A stretch of 64,000 nt of DNA from assembly GCA_018240025.1 (NCBI GenBank), contig JAFEGM010000007.1, positions 101,047 to 165,046 on the forward strand, written 5' to 3'. This document shows, piece after piece, positions 55,704 to 64,000 of the stretch. Under the pieces are notes generated by a model. That model searched no databases. It worked only from the letters and a program-made list of their open reading frames with translations, and was not told the DNA's origin. Position numbers and translations under genes: made by a program. This DNA is from Verrucomicrobiota bacterium (GTDB lineage Bacteria; Verrucomicrobiota; Verrucomicrobiia; Chthoniobacterales; SZAS-18). Every line of letters starts with the position of its first letter. Positions within the stretch are counted from its first letter, which is position 1.

Positions 55704-58700
55704 ATGCGACGCCCCCTCTTCGCGTTCCTCGTCGGCACCGCCCTGCCGGTCCTCACTCTGCCGGCCCAGCAGCCGATGTCGCTCCAACCCGGGGCGACGG
55801 TTTGGGACAGCACGACCACCAACTGGGTCAACGTCTACGGCCTCCCCTCGGCGTGGGTTCCGGGCAGCATTGCGCTCATCAACAACGGCCAAAACTTGAC
55901 CGTCTCTGGCCCGCAGAACGCGCTGCAGATCTCGCTCAGCGACAACGGCGCGCTGGGGGGCAGCCCGCTCCAGGTGAGCCTGTTTTCGGGCGGCGCCAAC
56001 ACCTCGGTGTCCAATGCGGTTTCGCCGTCGGTCGGGAGCTCGGTGGCGTACTCGACTCCGACGACCGGTCTGCTCCGGCTCAGCGGGGTCACCACGGCGA
56101 ACACGGTGATCGCCAACGCCGGCAACATCTATCTGACCGGCTCGGGGGCACGCTTCAACGTCCAGACGGTGCAGGTGGGGGCTCTCACCCCCAACGCCGC
56201 AAGTACGCGGTTGCGGATCGAGAGCGGCGCAGTCGTCAACTCGCTCGCCACCGCCTTTTCCGACAATGGGCGGCTGGAGTTGTCCGGCGCCACCATGACC
56301 ACGGGCGGCCTCGAGACCTGCACGAACGACAAGTCGCTGGGCTATCTCGATTTCGCCAACTCGACCTTCACCGCCAACGGGGACTTCATCGTCAACCGCA
56401 ACCCCGGCGGCATCGGGACGTTCCAGGCGACCAACACCACGCTGAACGTCGGCCGCAACCTGGTCTTCGGCTTCAAGGGCGAGATCACGCAGGTGCAGAT
56501 CAGCGGCTCCACCCTCAACATCGCGGGCTATCTGGCGGTGGCCGACGAAGGGCAGGTCGGCTTCAAGGAGCCCACCTCGCAGGTGCAGATCGGCTCGTCG
56601 ACCATCTCCGTGGCCGATACCCCCGCCCGGGCGGGCATCGCTGGGAACCGCTTCGACGCCACCGGGAACTCGTACCTGAACCTGACCAATACGACCCTGC
56701 GGGTGCGCAACGGCGGCACCCTTTCGATCGTGGTGCGACTAACGATCGACAATCTGACCATCGACACCAACGGCGGCACGGCCTCGACCTCCTACCGCAT
56801 GACGGGCCGCGGTCTGATCAAGACTGGCGCGGGGACGCTCGTGCTGCGCGGGGCGCAGGGCTACGGCAACAACGTGACCGACGGCACCATCATCCGGGCC
56901 GGGTTCATCGACTTCCAGGAGTCGGCCAACTTCGGACCGTTCCAGAGTTCCAAGAACATCCAGATCGACGGCGGCGGCCTGCGCTGGACCGCGGGGAATA
57001 CGACCGACATTTCGCCGCGCCTGCGCCTGCTGAATGCGCCGACGTACGACACCAACGGCAACAACGTGACCTTCTCCACCTCGCTCGGCGGGACGGGCGG
57101 CATGACGAAAGTCGGCGCCGGCACGCTCACGCTGAACGTGGCCAACACGTTCAGCGGCGGGACGACCGTGCGCGGCGGCTTCGTGGCCTTCAATGCCAAC
57201 AATGCCTTCGGGACGGGTTCGCTCACGCTGGACGGCGGCGGCGTACGCTGGATCAGCAGCACGGCTGACATCACGGAGCGGCTGCAGGCGCTGGGCGCGG
57301 GCGGCGGCGTGCTCGACACCAACGGCAACAATCCCGTCCTGGCGGCCAATCCCATCACCGGCGCCGGCACGCTGACGAAGATCGGCGCGGGCACGCTGAG
57401 CATCAATGGCACGCATCCCTGGACCGGCGGTCTGCTGGTCAACGGCGGCACGCTGCAGCTGAGCGGATTGTTCAACGGCAAGAGCCTGGCTTCGATCGGG
57501 CAGGACGGTCCGGGCACGCTCACGCTCGCGCAGGGAACGGCGCTGAGCACGACCGGGAATTTCTTCATCGGTCTGAACAGCGCGGGGGTGGGCGTGGTGA
57601 ACACGACCAGCAACACCTCGATCATCGCGAGCGGCTACATGGAGGTGGGCACCTACGGCCGCGGCACGCTGACGGTGACCGGCGGCGGCTCGGTCGGCAG
57701 CGCCTCCACCCTCGCGCTCGGCGTGCAAGCGGGCTCGAGCGGGACGGTCAACGTGACCGGCGCCGGCTCGAGCGTCTCCAGCGCCTCGACGCTGTTCGTG
57801 GGCTATCTCGGCGGCGGCCTGCTCTCGATCGGCGCGGGCGGCGTCGTGACGACCCCCGAACTGCATCTCGGCGTCGGCAACGGAGCGCTCGGGGTGGTCG
57901 GGCTGGAAATCGGCGGAACCCTGGCCATCGGCGGCACGAACACGCTGCGCGCCGGGCCGGGCTCGTATGCGTTCTATCTCTCCGGCGGCCGACTGCGCGC
58001 CGACCTGAGCCCGCTGGTCTCGGGCGTGCCAATGACGCTCGGGAACGTCTCGACGCTGGACACCAATTTCCACGGCATGACGCTGACCGGCACACTCGAC
58101 GGCCAGGGCGGTCTGACCAAGGTCGGCGCCGGCACGCTCGTGCTCTCGGGCGCCAACACCTACGCCGGCGGCACGACCGTCCAGGCGGGTACGCTAACGG
58201 TCAGTTCGAATTTCAACCTCGGCACCGGGCCGGTCACGGTCGCGGGCGGCACGCTGCAGTCGACGGGCAATTACGCCATCGACAGCGCCGCCACGGTGAC
58301 GGGACCCTCCTCGGTTTTCACGACCGGGGGCTACCTCGAGGTCGGCAAGGGCGGCACGGGTTCGCTCAGCATCACCGGCGGCGCCAGCGTGACCTCGGCC
58401 AGCACGGTGGCCTTCGGCATCCTGGGGGGCGGGACGCTGGGCACGCTCGATCTCAACGGCGCGGGCTCGAGCCTGACGTCACCTGGCCTGCTGACGGTCG
58501 GATTCCAGGGCACCGGCCTCGTCACCATCGGCAACGGCGCCACGCTCAACGCGCAGGGCGGCGTGCAGCTCGGCACGGGCAGCGGCAGCAACGGCACGCT
58601 GCGGGTCAATCCCGGCGGCACGCTGCAGGTGCAGGGCACGGGCGGCATGATCGGAGGCGTGGGCCCGGCGCTCTTCGAAATGGCGGGCGGCACGCTGCGG

Positions 58701-61700
58701 CCGCTGGGCAGCGCCCTGACGGTGGCCCTGCCCGTGACCCTGGCCCCGGCCGGCGGCACCTTCGACACCGCGGGCCTCGGCCTCACGCTCAACAACGCGG
58801 TCAGCGGCAGCGGTGCGCTCACCAAGGTGGGCGCGGGCACGCTGACACTGGCTGGCTTCAACGCGCTGTCCGGCCCCACCCTCGTGTCCGGTGGCACGCT
58901 GCGCGCCAACACCACCACCAGCCTCGGCACCGGCGCGCTGCGGCTCGATCCAGGTACGACGGTGGAACTGGCGTACGTCGGCACCGCCACCGTGCAGTCG
59001 CTCGTGCTCGACGGCGCGCAGCAGGCCGGCGGCACCTGGGGCAGCCTGACTTCGACCGCGACCATCAAGTCCGCCCGCTTCAGCGGCCCGGGGCTGCTCA
59101 ATGTCATCGACAGCATCGCGCCGCCCACCGTCAATGCGGCCACCACAGCCGGTCTGAGCTATGCGCGGCCGACCGCCTCCTTCGACCTCTTCGCGGCCAC
59201 CGGCGCCTCGCCCGCGGGCGGCACGTTCAGCGGCCCGGGCGTGACCGGCAGCACCTTCGATCCGAACGCCGCGGGCTACGGCGCGCACGTCCTGACCTAC
59301 ACGCTCAATGGCGCCTCGGTCAGCTTCGCGGTCGCGGTGACGGGCGGCCTCGTGCTGGACGAAACCGGCGGCACCGCCGTGCCGGGCAATCTCGCGCCGG
59401 CCGGCACGGCCTTCGCCAAGGATCTTTTGCCGGGGGCCCCGGCGCACTCGATCCCCCATCTCAACGACGGCGCCTACGGCAATCCGCAGAGCTGGATCGG
59501 CAACTCCGCCTACTCGTTCGCGGGCGTGAGCCTCGGCGCCACGCCGGTGGCCATCAATCGCGTGGCCTTCGGCCGCGACAACACCGGCACCTTCACCGAC
59601 CGCTGCACCGACGTCTACCTGGTCCAATACACGACCGACCCGAATCCGACCGCCGCCACCACCGCTTGGACTTCGGTGGGCGCGGTCGACTACCGCGTCG
59701 CCGGGGGCCTGAATCTCGCCCAGCCCGAGCGCCGGCACGTCTTTTCGTTCCCGACCGTCTCCGCCACTGGTCTTCGCATCGTCATGGCCAACTTCGGCAC
59801 GGCGCTGGACGAGATCGAGATCTACCCCGCGGCCGGACTCTTCACCACCGGCGGCCTCCGAGTGGTGCAGGAAGGCGGCACCTTCGCGCGCGACAACATC
59901 GCCCGGGCCGCCGGCTCGGTGGCCTTCGCGAAGGACGTGCTCCCGGGCTTTGCCGAGCACACCATCCCGCACCTGAACGACGGCGCCTACGGCAATGGCA
60001 ACAGCTGGATCGGCGCAACCTCCAACTCGTTCGCCGGCATCGCCTTCGCCGGGCCCATCACGCTCGACCGCCTGGCGCTCAGCCGCGACAACACGGGCGC
60101 CCTGACCGATCGATTTGTCGGCCGCTACCTCGTGCAATACACGACCGTCGCCTCGCCCGACGCCAGCACGCCGGACGCGAGCTGGACGACCATCGGCCTC
60201 CTCGACTACCAGAGCGCAGGCGGCGCCAATTTCGCCACGCCGTCGCGGCGTCATCTCTTCTCGTTCCCGGCCGTCACGGCCACCGGCGTGCGCATTCTGA
60301 CGCCCAACCTGGCGGCCATCGACGAGCTCGAGCTCTACCTCGGCGCCGCGCACCTGACACTGGCCGAGGATGTCGTGCTCATTCCGGTGACGCCGGGCGG
60401 CCCGCCCTTTGAGTTCGGCTCCTTCTTCCCGGGCTCGAGCGCCGCGCGCACCTTCCGCCTGACCAATCGGGGGACGGCCGATCTCAATCTGGTTGCGCTC
60501 TTCAGCCAGGGCGGGCAGGAGACGGAGTTCGTGCCCAGCGCACTCTCCCTGGGCAACCTGCCACCGGGCGTCTCGGCCACCTACATGGTGACCTTCACCC
60601 CGACCGCCACGGGTCCGCGCGGGTCGACCGTGTACCTCAGTTCGAACGACCCCATCACGCCGCTGTTCGGCTACGGGGTGTCCGGGACCGGCCGCACGCC
60701 GACGGTCAATGCGGCGGCCGGCGCGGGGCTGAGCTATCCGCTCAACGCGGCCGCGGTCGATCTGGCCACGGTCGCTGCACCGACGCCCGCGGGCGGCACC
60801 TTCAGCGGCCCCGGCGTGACCGGCGGTCAGTTCAATCCCGCCAACGCCGGCCTCGGGCTCTGGACGCTCACCTACACCACCAACGGCGCCAGCGTGACCT
60901 TCCGGGTGGCGGTCACCGGCGGATTGGTGCTGGAGGAAAACGGCGGCTTCATCGACCCCGCCATCGGCGCGGCCGTCCCGGGGAATCTCGCCCCGCTCGG
61001 CACGGCCTTCGCCAAGGACGTCTTCCCGAACAATCCGAACCACACGATTCCCCACCTGAACGACGCGGTGTACGGCAACGGCAACAGCTGGATCGGTATC
61101 ACCGACGAGTCGTTCGCGGGCGTGAGTTTCCCTGCGCCGGTGGTCATCAACCGCATCGCCTTCGGCCGTGACAACACGGGCTTCTACCAGGACCGCTGCC
61201 TCGACGTCTACCTCGTGCAGGTCACCGTGGATCCCAATCCCGCCACCGCCACGGCCTGGGTGACTGTCGGGGTGATCGACTACCGCCCCGGCGGCAATGC
61301 CAACCTCGCCGACCCGGCGCAGCGGCACGTTTATTCGTTCCCGCCCTTCGGTGCGACCGGCCTGCGCATCGTCACCGCCACGGCCGGCACGGCGATCGAC
61401 GAGCTGGAAATCTACGGTCCGACCGGCGTCTTCGCGACCGGCGGACTGCGCCTGGTGCAGGAATCCGGCGCCTTCGCTCCGGCCAATCTGGCCATCGAGC
61501 CCGGCGCGGTGGCCTTCGCCAAGGACGTCCTCCAGGGCTCGCCCAACCACACCATTCCGCATCTGAACGACGGCCTCTACGGCAACGCGCAGAGCTGGAT
61601 CGGCGACAGCGCGAACTCCTTCGCCGGCATCCGCCTGACCGGTTCGCGCACGATCGACCGGGTGGCCTTCGGCCGCGACAACACCGGCGTCTTCACCGAC

Positions 61701-62717
61701 CGCACACTCGGCCGCTACACCATCCAGTACACAACTGCGCCCGCGCCGGACGCCTCCACGCCGGAGGCGAGCTGGGTGACGATCGGCTTCCTCGACGTGC
61801 AGGGCTCGCGCTTCCCCGACTTCCAGGCGCCGGCGCGGCGGCATCTGTTCAGCTTCCCGGCCGTGACCGCGACCGGCCTGCGCATTCTGACCCCGGCAAA
61901 CGCGGCCCTCGACGAGATCGAGATCTACCAGGGCGCGCCGAAGATCGGCCTAGCCCAGGGCGCGCTCGTGCTCGGCAGCGGCCTTAGCACGATCGACTTC
62001 GGCGAACAGCCGCCCGGTGGTTTGATCACGCGCTCGTTCACGGTCACGAATTCCGGCTCGGCCCAGCTCGATCTGAATTCGCTGAACGTAGATGGCGCGC
62101 AGGCGTCCGAGTTCGTCGTTTCGGCGCTGACGGCCGGCACGATCGCGCCCGGCCAGAGCGCGACCTTCAACGTGACCTTCAGTCCCCTTGCCTCCGGCGC
62201 GCGCACCGCCACGCTGCACGTGACCAGCAACGACGCGGGCACCGCTTCGTTCGACGTCGCCCTGACCGGCACCGGCCTCACCCCGCTGGCCAGCTGGCGT
62301 CTGGCCAACTTCGGCGATTCGCGCAATCTCGGCACCGGCGCCGACACGGCCGACCCGAACAACAACGGCCTCGGCAATCTGCTGGAGTACGCGCTGGGCG
62401 GCGATCCGACCGGCGCGACCACCGGCCAGACGGTGCTGCCGCAGGTCGGCCAGCAGAGCGGGCGGGTGCGCCTGAATCTGACGCGCTACTTCGACCGCAC
62501 CGACGTCACCCTCACGGTGGAAGCCGTGGACGTGCTGACCGGGATCTGGCTGCCGGTGGCCCGCAGCGTGTCCGCCGGACCGTTCACCGCGCTCGTCCCC
62601 GGCGTGACCGTCAACGAAGTGGCCAGTCCGACCTCCAGCGCCGTCACCGTGCTCGACGTCACCCCGTCGCCCAGCCAGCCGCGGCGCTTCCTGCGCCTGC
62701 GGGTGACCAGTCCGTAG
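55704..62717 (+). CDS. Giant secreted protein: autotransporter-type strand repeats plus discoidin-like modules
   Basis: The protein has 2337 residues from ATG 55704 (MRRPLFAFLVGTALPVLTLPAQQ, signal peptide). Residues about 30-1100 are a beta-helix with passenger-type strand repeats ('LTKVGAGTLTLxxANTxxGGTTVxxGT' near 370, 465, 555, 802 and 1039). From about 1140 comes a tandem unit: Ig-like domain, two discoidin-like modules ('FAKDVLPxxxxHTIPHLNDGxYGN...FGRDNTGxFTDR') and a choice-of-anchor-D domain. The unit recurs from about 1665 to 2192. The C-terminus has 'DPNNNGLGNLLEYALGGDP' and a beta domain. Discoidin modules often bind carbohydrate, so adhesion or glycan binding is plausible. No outer-membrane barrel is present. 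Confidence 0.9.
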   Translation: MRRPLFAFLVGTALPVLTLPAQQPMSLQPGATVWDSTTTNWVNVYGLPSAWVPGSIALINNGQNLTVSGPQNALQISLSDNGALGGSPLQVSLFSGGANTSVSNAVSPSVGSSVAYSTPTTGLLRLSGVTTANTVIANAGNIYLTGSGARFNVQTVQVGALTPNAASTRLRIESGAVVNSLATAFSDNGRLELSGATMTTGGLETCTNDKSLGYLDFANSTFTANGDFIVNRNPGGIGTFQATNTTLNVGRNLVFGFKGEITQVQISGSTLNIAGYLAVADEGQVGFKEPTSQVQIGSSTISVADTPARAGIAGNRFDATGNSYLNLTNTTLRVRNGGTLSIVVRLTIDNLTIDTNGGTASTSYRMTGRGLIKTGAGTLVLRGAQGYGNNVTDGTIIRAGFIDFQESANFGPFQSSKNIQIDGGGLRWTAGNTTDISPRLRLLNAPTYDTNGNNVTFSTSLGGTGGMTKVGAGTLTLNVANTFSGGTTVRGGFVAFNANNAFGTGSLTLDGGGVRWISSTADITERLQALGAGGGVLDTNGNNPVLAANPITGAGTLTKIGAGTLSINGTHPWTGGLLVNGGTLQLSGLFNGKSLASIGQDGPGTLTLAQGTALSTTGNFFIGLNSAGVGVVNTTSNTSIIASGYMEVGTYGRGTLTVTGGGSVGSASTLALGVQAGSSGTVNVTGAGSSVSSASTLFVGYLGGGLLSIGAGGVVTTPELHLGVGNGALGVVGLEIGGTLAIGGTNTLRAGPGSYAFYLSGGRLRADLSPLVSGVPMTLGNVSTLDTNFHGMTLTGTLDGQGGLTKVGAGTLVLSGANTYAGGTTVQAGTLTVSSNFNLGTGPVTVAGGTLQSTGNYAIDSAATVTGPSSVFTTGGYLEVGKGGTGSLSITGGASVTSASTVAFGILGGGTLGTLDLNGAGSSLTSPGLLTVGFQGTGLVTIGNGATLNAQGGVQLGTGSGSNGTLRVNPGGTLQVQGTGGMIGGVGPALFEMAGGTLRPLGSALTVALPVTLAPAGGTFDTAGLGLTLNNAVSGSGALTKVGAGTLTLAGFNALSGPTLVSGGTLRANTTTSLGTGALRLDPGTTVELAYVGTATVQSLVLDGAQQAGGTWGSLTSTATIKSARFSGPGLLNVIDSIAPPTVNAATTAGLSYARPTASFDLFAATGASPAGGTFSGPGVTGSTFDPNAAGYGAHVLTYTLNGASVSFAVAVTGGLVLDETGGTAVPGNLAPAGTAFAKDLLPGAPAHSIPHLNDGAYGNPQSWIGNSAYSFAGVSLGATPVAINRVAFGRDNTGTFTDRCTDVYLVQYTTDPNPTAATTAWTSVGAVDYRVAGGLNLAQPERRHVFSFPTVSATGLRIVMANFGTALDEIEIYPAAGLFTTGGLRVVQEGGTFARDNIARAAGSVAFAKDVLPGFAEHTIPHLNDGAYGNGNSWIGATSNSFAGIAFAGPITLDRLALSRDNTGALTDRFVGRYLVQYTTVASPDASTPDASWTTIGLLDYQSAGGANFATPSRRHLFSFPAVTATGVRILTPNLAAIDELELYLGAAHLTLAEDVVLIPVTPGGPPFEFGSFFPGSSAARTFRLTNRGTADLNLVALFSQGGQETEFVPSALSLGNLPPGVSATYMVTFTPTATGPRGSTVYLSSNDPITPLFGYGVSGTGRTPTVNAAAGAGLSYPLNAAAVDLATVAAPTPAGGTFSGPGVTGGQFNPANAGLGLWTLTYTTNGASVTFRVAVTGGLVLEENGGFIDPAIGAAVPGNLAPLGTAFAKDVFPNNPNHTIPHLNDAVYGNGNSWIGITDESFAGVSFPAPVVINRIAFGRDNTGFYQDRCLDVYLVQVTVDPNPATATAWVTVGVIDYRPGGNANLADPAQRHVYSFPPFGATGLRIVTATAGTAIDELEIYGPTGVFATGGLRLVQESGAFAPANLAIEPGAVAFAKDVLQGSPNHTIPHLNDGLYGNAQSWIGDSANSFAGIRLTGSRTIDRVAFGRDNTGVFTDRTLGRYTIQYTTAPAPDASTPEASWVTIGFLDVQGSRFPDFQAPARRHLFSFPAVTATGLRILTPANAALDEIEIYQGAPKIGLAQGALVLGSGLSTIDFGEQPPGGLITRSFTVTNSGSAQLDLNSLNVDGAQASEFVVSALTAGTIAPGQSATFNVTFSPLASGARTATLHVTSNDAGTASFDVALTGTGLTPLASWRLANFGDSRNLGTGADTADPNNNGLGNLLEYALGGDPTGATTGQTVLPQVGQQSGRVRLNLTRYFDRTDVTLTVEAVDVLTGIWLPVARSVSAGPFTALVPGVTVNEVASPTSSAVTVLDVTPSPSQPRRFLRLRVTSP

Positions 62718-62743
62718 ATCGGCGGCCGCAACGTCCGGCCGGA

Positions 62744-62878
62744 AGCCTCACACCAAGGCGCGAAGCCACGAACCAGAAGCCAGAACTCTGGGGCCGGTCG
62801 AAGCAACGGCCTGGATCCCAGCCCCTCGACTTCGCGCCCTTGTGCCTTCGTGTGAGCCTCTGGTTCGACTTCTGGCGA
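62744..62878. repeat. Imperfect inverted repeat of 8-bp-period GCGAAG-type sequence
   Basis: The left arm (62746-62780: TCACACCAAGGCGCGAAG, then CCACGAACCAGAAG) and right arm (62829-62878) carry the same motifs in opposite orientation (GGCTCACACGAAGGC, CGCGAAG, CCAGAAGTC). Together they could form a long hairpin in the gap after the giant gene. No gene is seen in 62718-63007. Confidence 0.5.
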
Positions 62879-62952
62879 GCCTCGGCGTTTCCCTTGGCCG
62901 CCGACTTCCGGCGGCGGCGTGGGGCGGAATCGGTCACTCCATCTCGCTGATC

Positions 62953-62979
62953 TTTGAGTTCTCTGAGTTCTTTGAGGCA
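62953..62979 (+). repeat. Short 9-bp tandem repeat (TTTGAGTTC)
   Basis: Three consecutive 9-bp units read TTTGAGTTC, TCTGAGTTC and TTTGAGGCA. They lie just past the stop of the TPR lipoprotein gene. This is another short-period intergenic repeat, as elsewhere at the right end of the window. Confidence 0.6.
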
Positions 62980-63007
62980 GAATCTTCTGGACCGCTTACG
63001 CCGGTCC

Positions 63008-63784
63008 TCAGCGCGTGACCAGCGGCGGCAGGTCCCAGCGCGGCGACTCGGGGATCCAACCGACGCGGGCCATGGTGCCGAGATACGAGGCGGTGACCTG
63101 ATCCGGCTCGGTCGGTGTCTGCAGCTGGCGCAGCAGCAGCGCGCGGCCTTTGGCGGTCTCGCCAAGATAGAAGGCCAGCGCGGCGTCGACGTACGGCTTG
63201 GCCGGCGAACGCGGATTCCCGGCGAATTTTTGCGCATACGCACGGGCGGTGGCGACGCGGCCCTGCAGCAGGTGGGTGAGGAAAATCTTGAACTGCACCA
63301 GTTCCCGCTCGCGGGCCTGCGCGCGGGGATCGAGCTGAGTCAGCAGCGCCTCGTAGCGTCCGCGGGCCGCAGCGTAATTCTTGTAGGCGAACGGCAGGTC
63401 GGCGTAGTGGAAACGCGCGCTCCAAAGGTTGGGATTCTGCCGCAGCGCCCGCTTGTACCAGCGTTCCGCTTCGTTGAAATCGCGCTGCCGCTGCGCGATC
63501 AATCCGCGGAAATCGGACACGTCCGCCTGCTGCGGGCGCAGCCATTCCGCCTGCTCGAGGAAGGCGACCGCACCCTCGTAGTCGCGCAGTCGGTACCGTC
63601 CCGCCGCGGCCAAATAGCGCGCCATGAATTCCGCCGTCGAGCCGCCGCCGCTCGGCGTCGAGGCAGCGGGCGGCGGTGTGGCCGCTGGCCCCGGGAGCCC
63701 GGTCCAGACCTGCGCACGCGCCAGTTCGAGTCCGCTGCCGCAGCCGGCGACGAGGAGAGCGATGAAGAGCGAGCGCGTGACCAA
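63008..63784 (-). CDS. TPR-containing lipoprotein
   Basis: The protein has 258 residues with a TTG start at 63784, directly before the signal (VTRSLFIALLVAGCGSG). The lipobox LVAGC (Cys15) indicates a lipoprotein. A Pro/Ala/Ser-rich linker (about 30-50) precedes five or so TPR-like helical pairs: 'YLAAAGRYRLRDYEGAVAFLEQAEWLRPQ', 'DVSDFRGLIAQRQRDFNEAERWYKRALRQNPN' and later ones to about residue 225. TPRs bind partner proteins. The partner is unknown. It converges with the giant plus-strand gene. Start choice is uncertain because no ATG is in frame. Confidence 0.83.
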   Translation of the reverse strand: MVTRSLFIALLVAGCGSGLELARAQVWTGLPGPAATPPPAASTPSGGGSTAEFMARYLAAAGRYRLRDYEGAVAFLEQAEWLRPQQADVSDFRGLIAQRQRDFNEAERWYKRALRQNPNLWSARFHYADLPFAYKNYAAARGRYEALLTQLDPRAQARERELVQFKIFLTHLLQGRVATARAYAQKFAGNPRSPAKPYVDAALAFYLGETAKGRALLLRQLQTPTEPDQVTASYLGTMARVGWIPESPRWDLPPLVTR

Positions 63785-63907
63785 GCGACGTCGGAGTCCT
63801 CAGACGCTCATCGCATTCCGCCCCGCGGCAAGGCAAAGGGAATCGGTGATCGGTCGCAGGGTCGGTTCGCGCGGGGCCGTCGGTGAGGTACAAGACGGGC
63901 GGCAGGT

Positions 63908-64000
63908 CTCGCGCGAAGCCGCGAAGGCGCGAAGAAGAAGTGGCTGGAAGAAGCCGACGGCGGGGAACATGCCGCGCCTCTGCTCCTCTGCTCCTCCGCT
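63908..64000. repeat. 8-bp-period GCGAAG and AGGAGCAG repeats at the right edge
   Basis: CGCGAAG occurs three times at 8-bp steps near 63913-63935. From about 63976 to the window end, CTGCTCCT repeats at 8 bp (reverse complement AGGAGCAG), the same family as the array at 55381-55476 but inverted. No gene is seen between 63785 and 64000. Confidence 0.55.

Noticed and set aside
58479..61844. Open frame of 1121 codons on the minus strand opposite the discoidin-like region
   Set aside because: Antisense shadow of a repetitive coding region; no protein-like features.

Overview
The window looks like chromosomal DNA of a high-GC verrucomicrobial bacterium, most likely from the Opitutaceae/Opitutales. 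That placement is inferred, not proven. It rests on a PadR regulator next to a duplicated ABC permease of the ADOP type, Delta-60-repeat and beta-helix surface proteins with 'DPDGDG..NLLEF'-type C-termini, a plant-like GlgC, a division/cell-wall (dcw) cluster with meso-DAP-type MurE, and short-period GA/CT-rich intergenic repeats. No tRNA, rRNA, CRISPR array, IS element or prophage was recognised.

Layout. Positions 1-4.8 kb: a TPR sensor kinase (cut by the window start) divergent from a PadR-ADOP pair. 4.9-7.0 kb: a minus-strand set of SanA-like protein, YjbQ and a LysR regulator, divergent from yggS. 7.0-14.8 kb: plus-strand housekeeping and small membrane genes (yggS, anchored protein, orphan metal-type ABC ATPase, glgC, secreted protein, recJ, small acidic protein, DUF2127-like protein, secreted DUF4893-like protein). 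15.5-24.6 kb: a LytTR response regulator and a propeller-LytS sensor kinase, both on the minus strand, bracket a 1364-residue Delta-60-repeat surface protein on the plus strand; a secreted beta-helix protein follows. 24.7-32.6 kb: two large multi-PAS hybrid kinases. The first is split by a frameshift, the second has lost several phosphorelay residues. 32.6-34.6 kb: a cysteine-rich fusion of a metallophosphoesterase-like domain with an ArsM-like methyltransferase.

34.7-45.9 kb is the dcw cluster, all on the minus strand: mraZ, rsmH, ftsL, ftsI, murE, murF, mraY, a 62-codon ORF, murD, an anchored protein, ftsW. Most gaps are a few bases, so it reads as one operon. It stops at ftsW; murG, murC, ddl, ftsQ, ftsA and ftsZ are not in the window. 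Upstream of mraZ is a 419-bp AT-rich island with a candidate promoter, three MraZ boxes at 10-bp spacing, three DnaA-box-like 9-mers and a second pair of MraZ-like boxes facing a divergent methyltransferase.

47.3-64.0 kb is dominated by two giant secreted proteins (2307 and 2337 residues) on either side of a lipoprotein-type beta-carbonic anhydrase, followed by a TPR lipoprotein. Intergenic DNA here carries 8- or 9-bp-period repeats. Both giant proteins have signal peptides, but no autotransporter barrel or recognisable sorting signal was seen. Many long open frames opposite real genes are GC-driven shadows and are not annotated.
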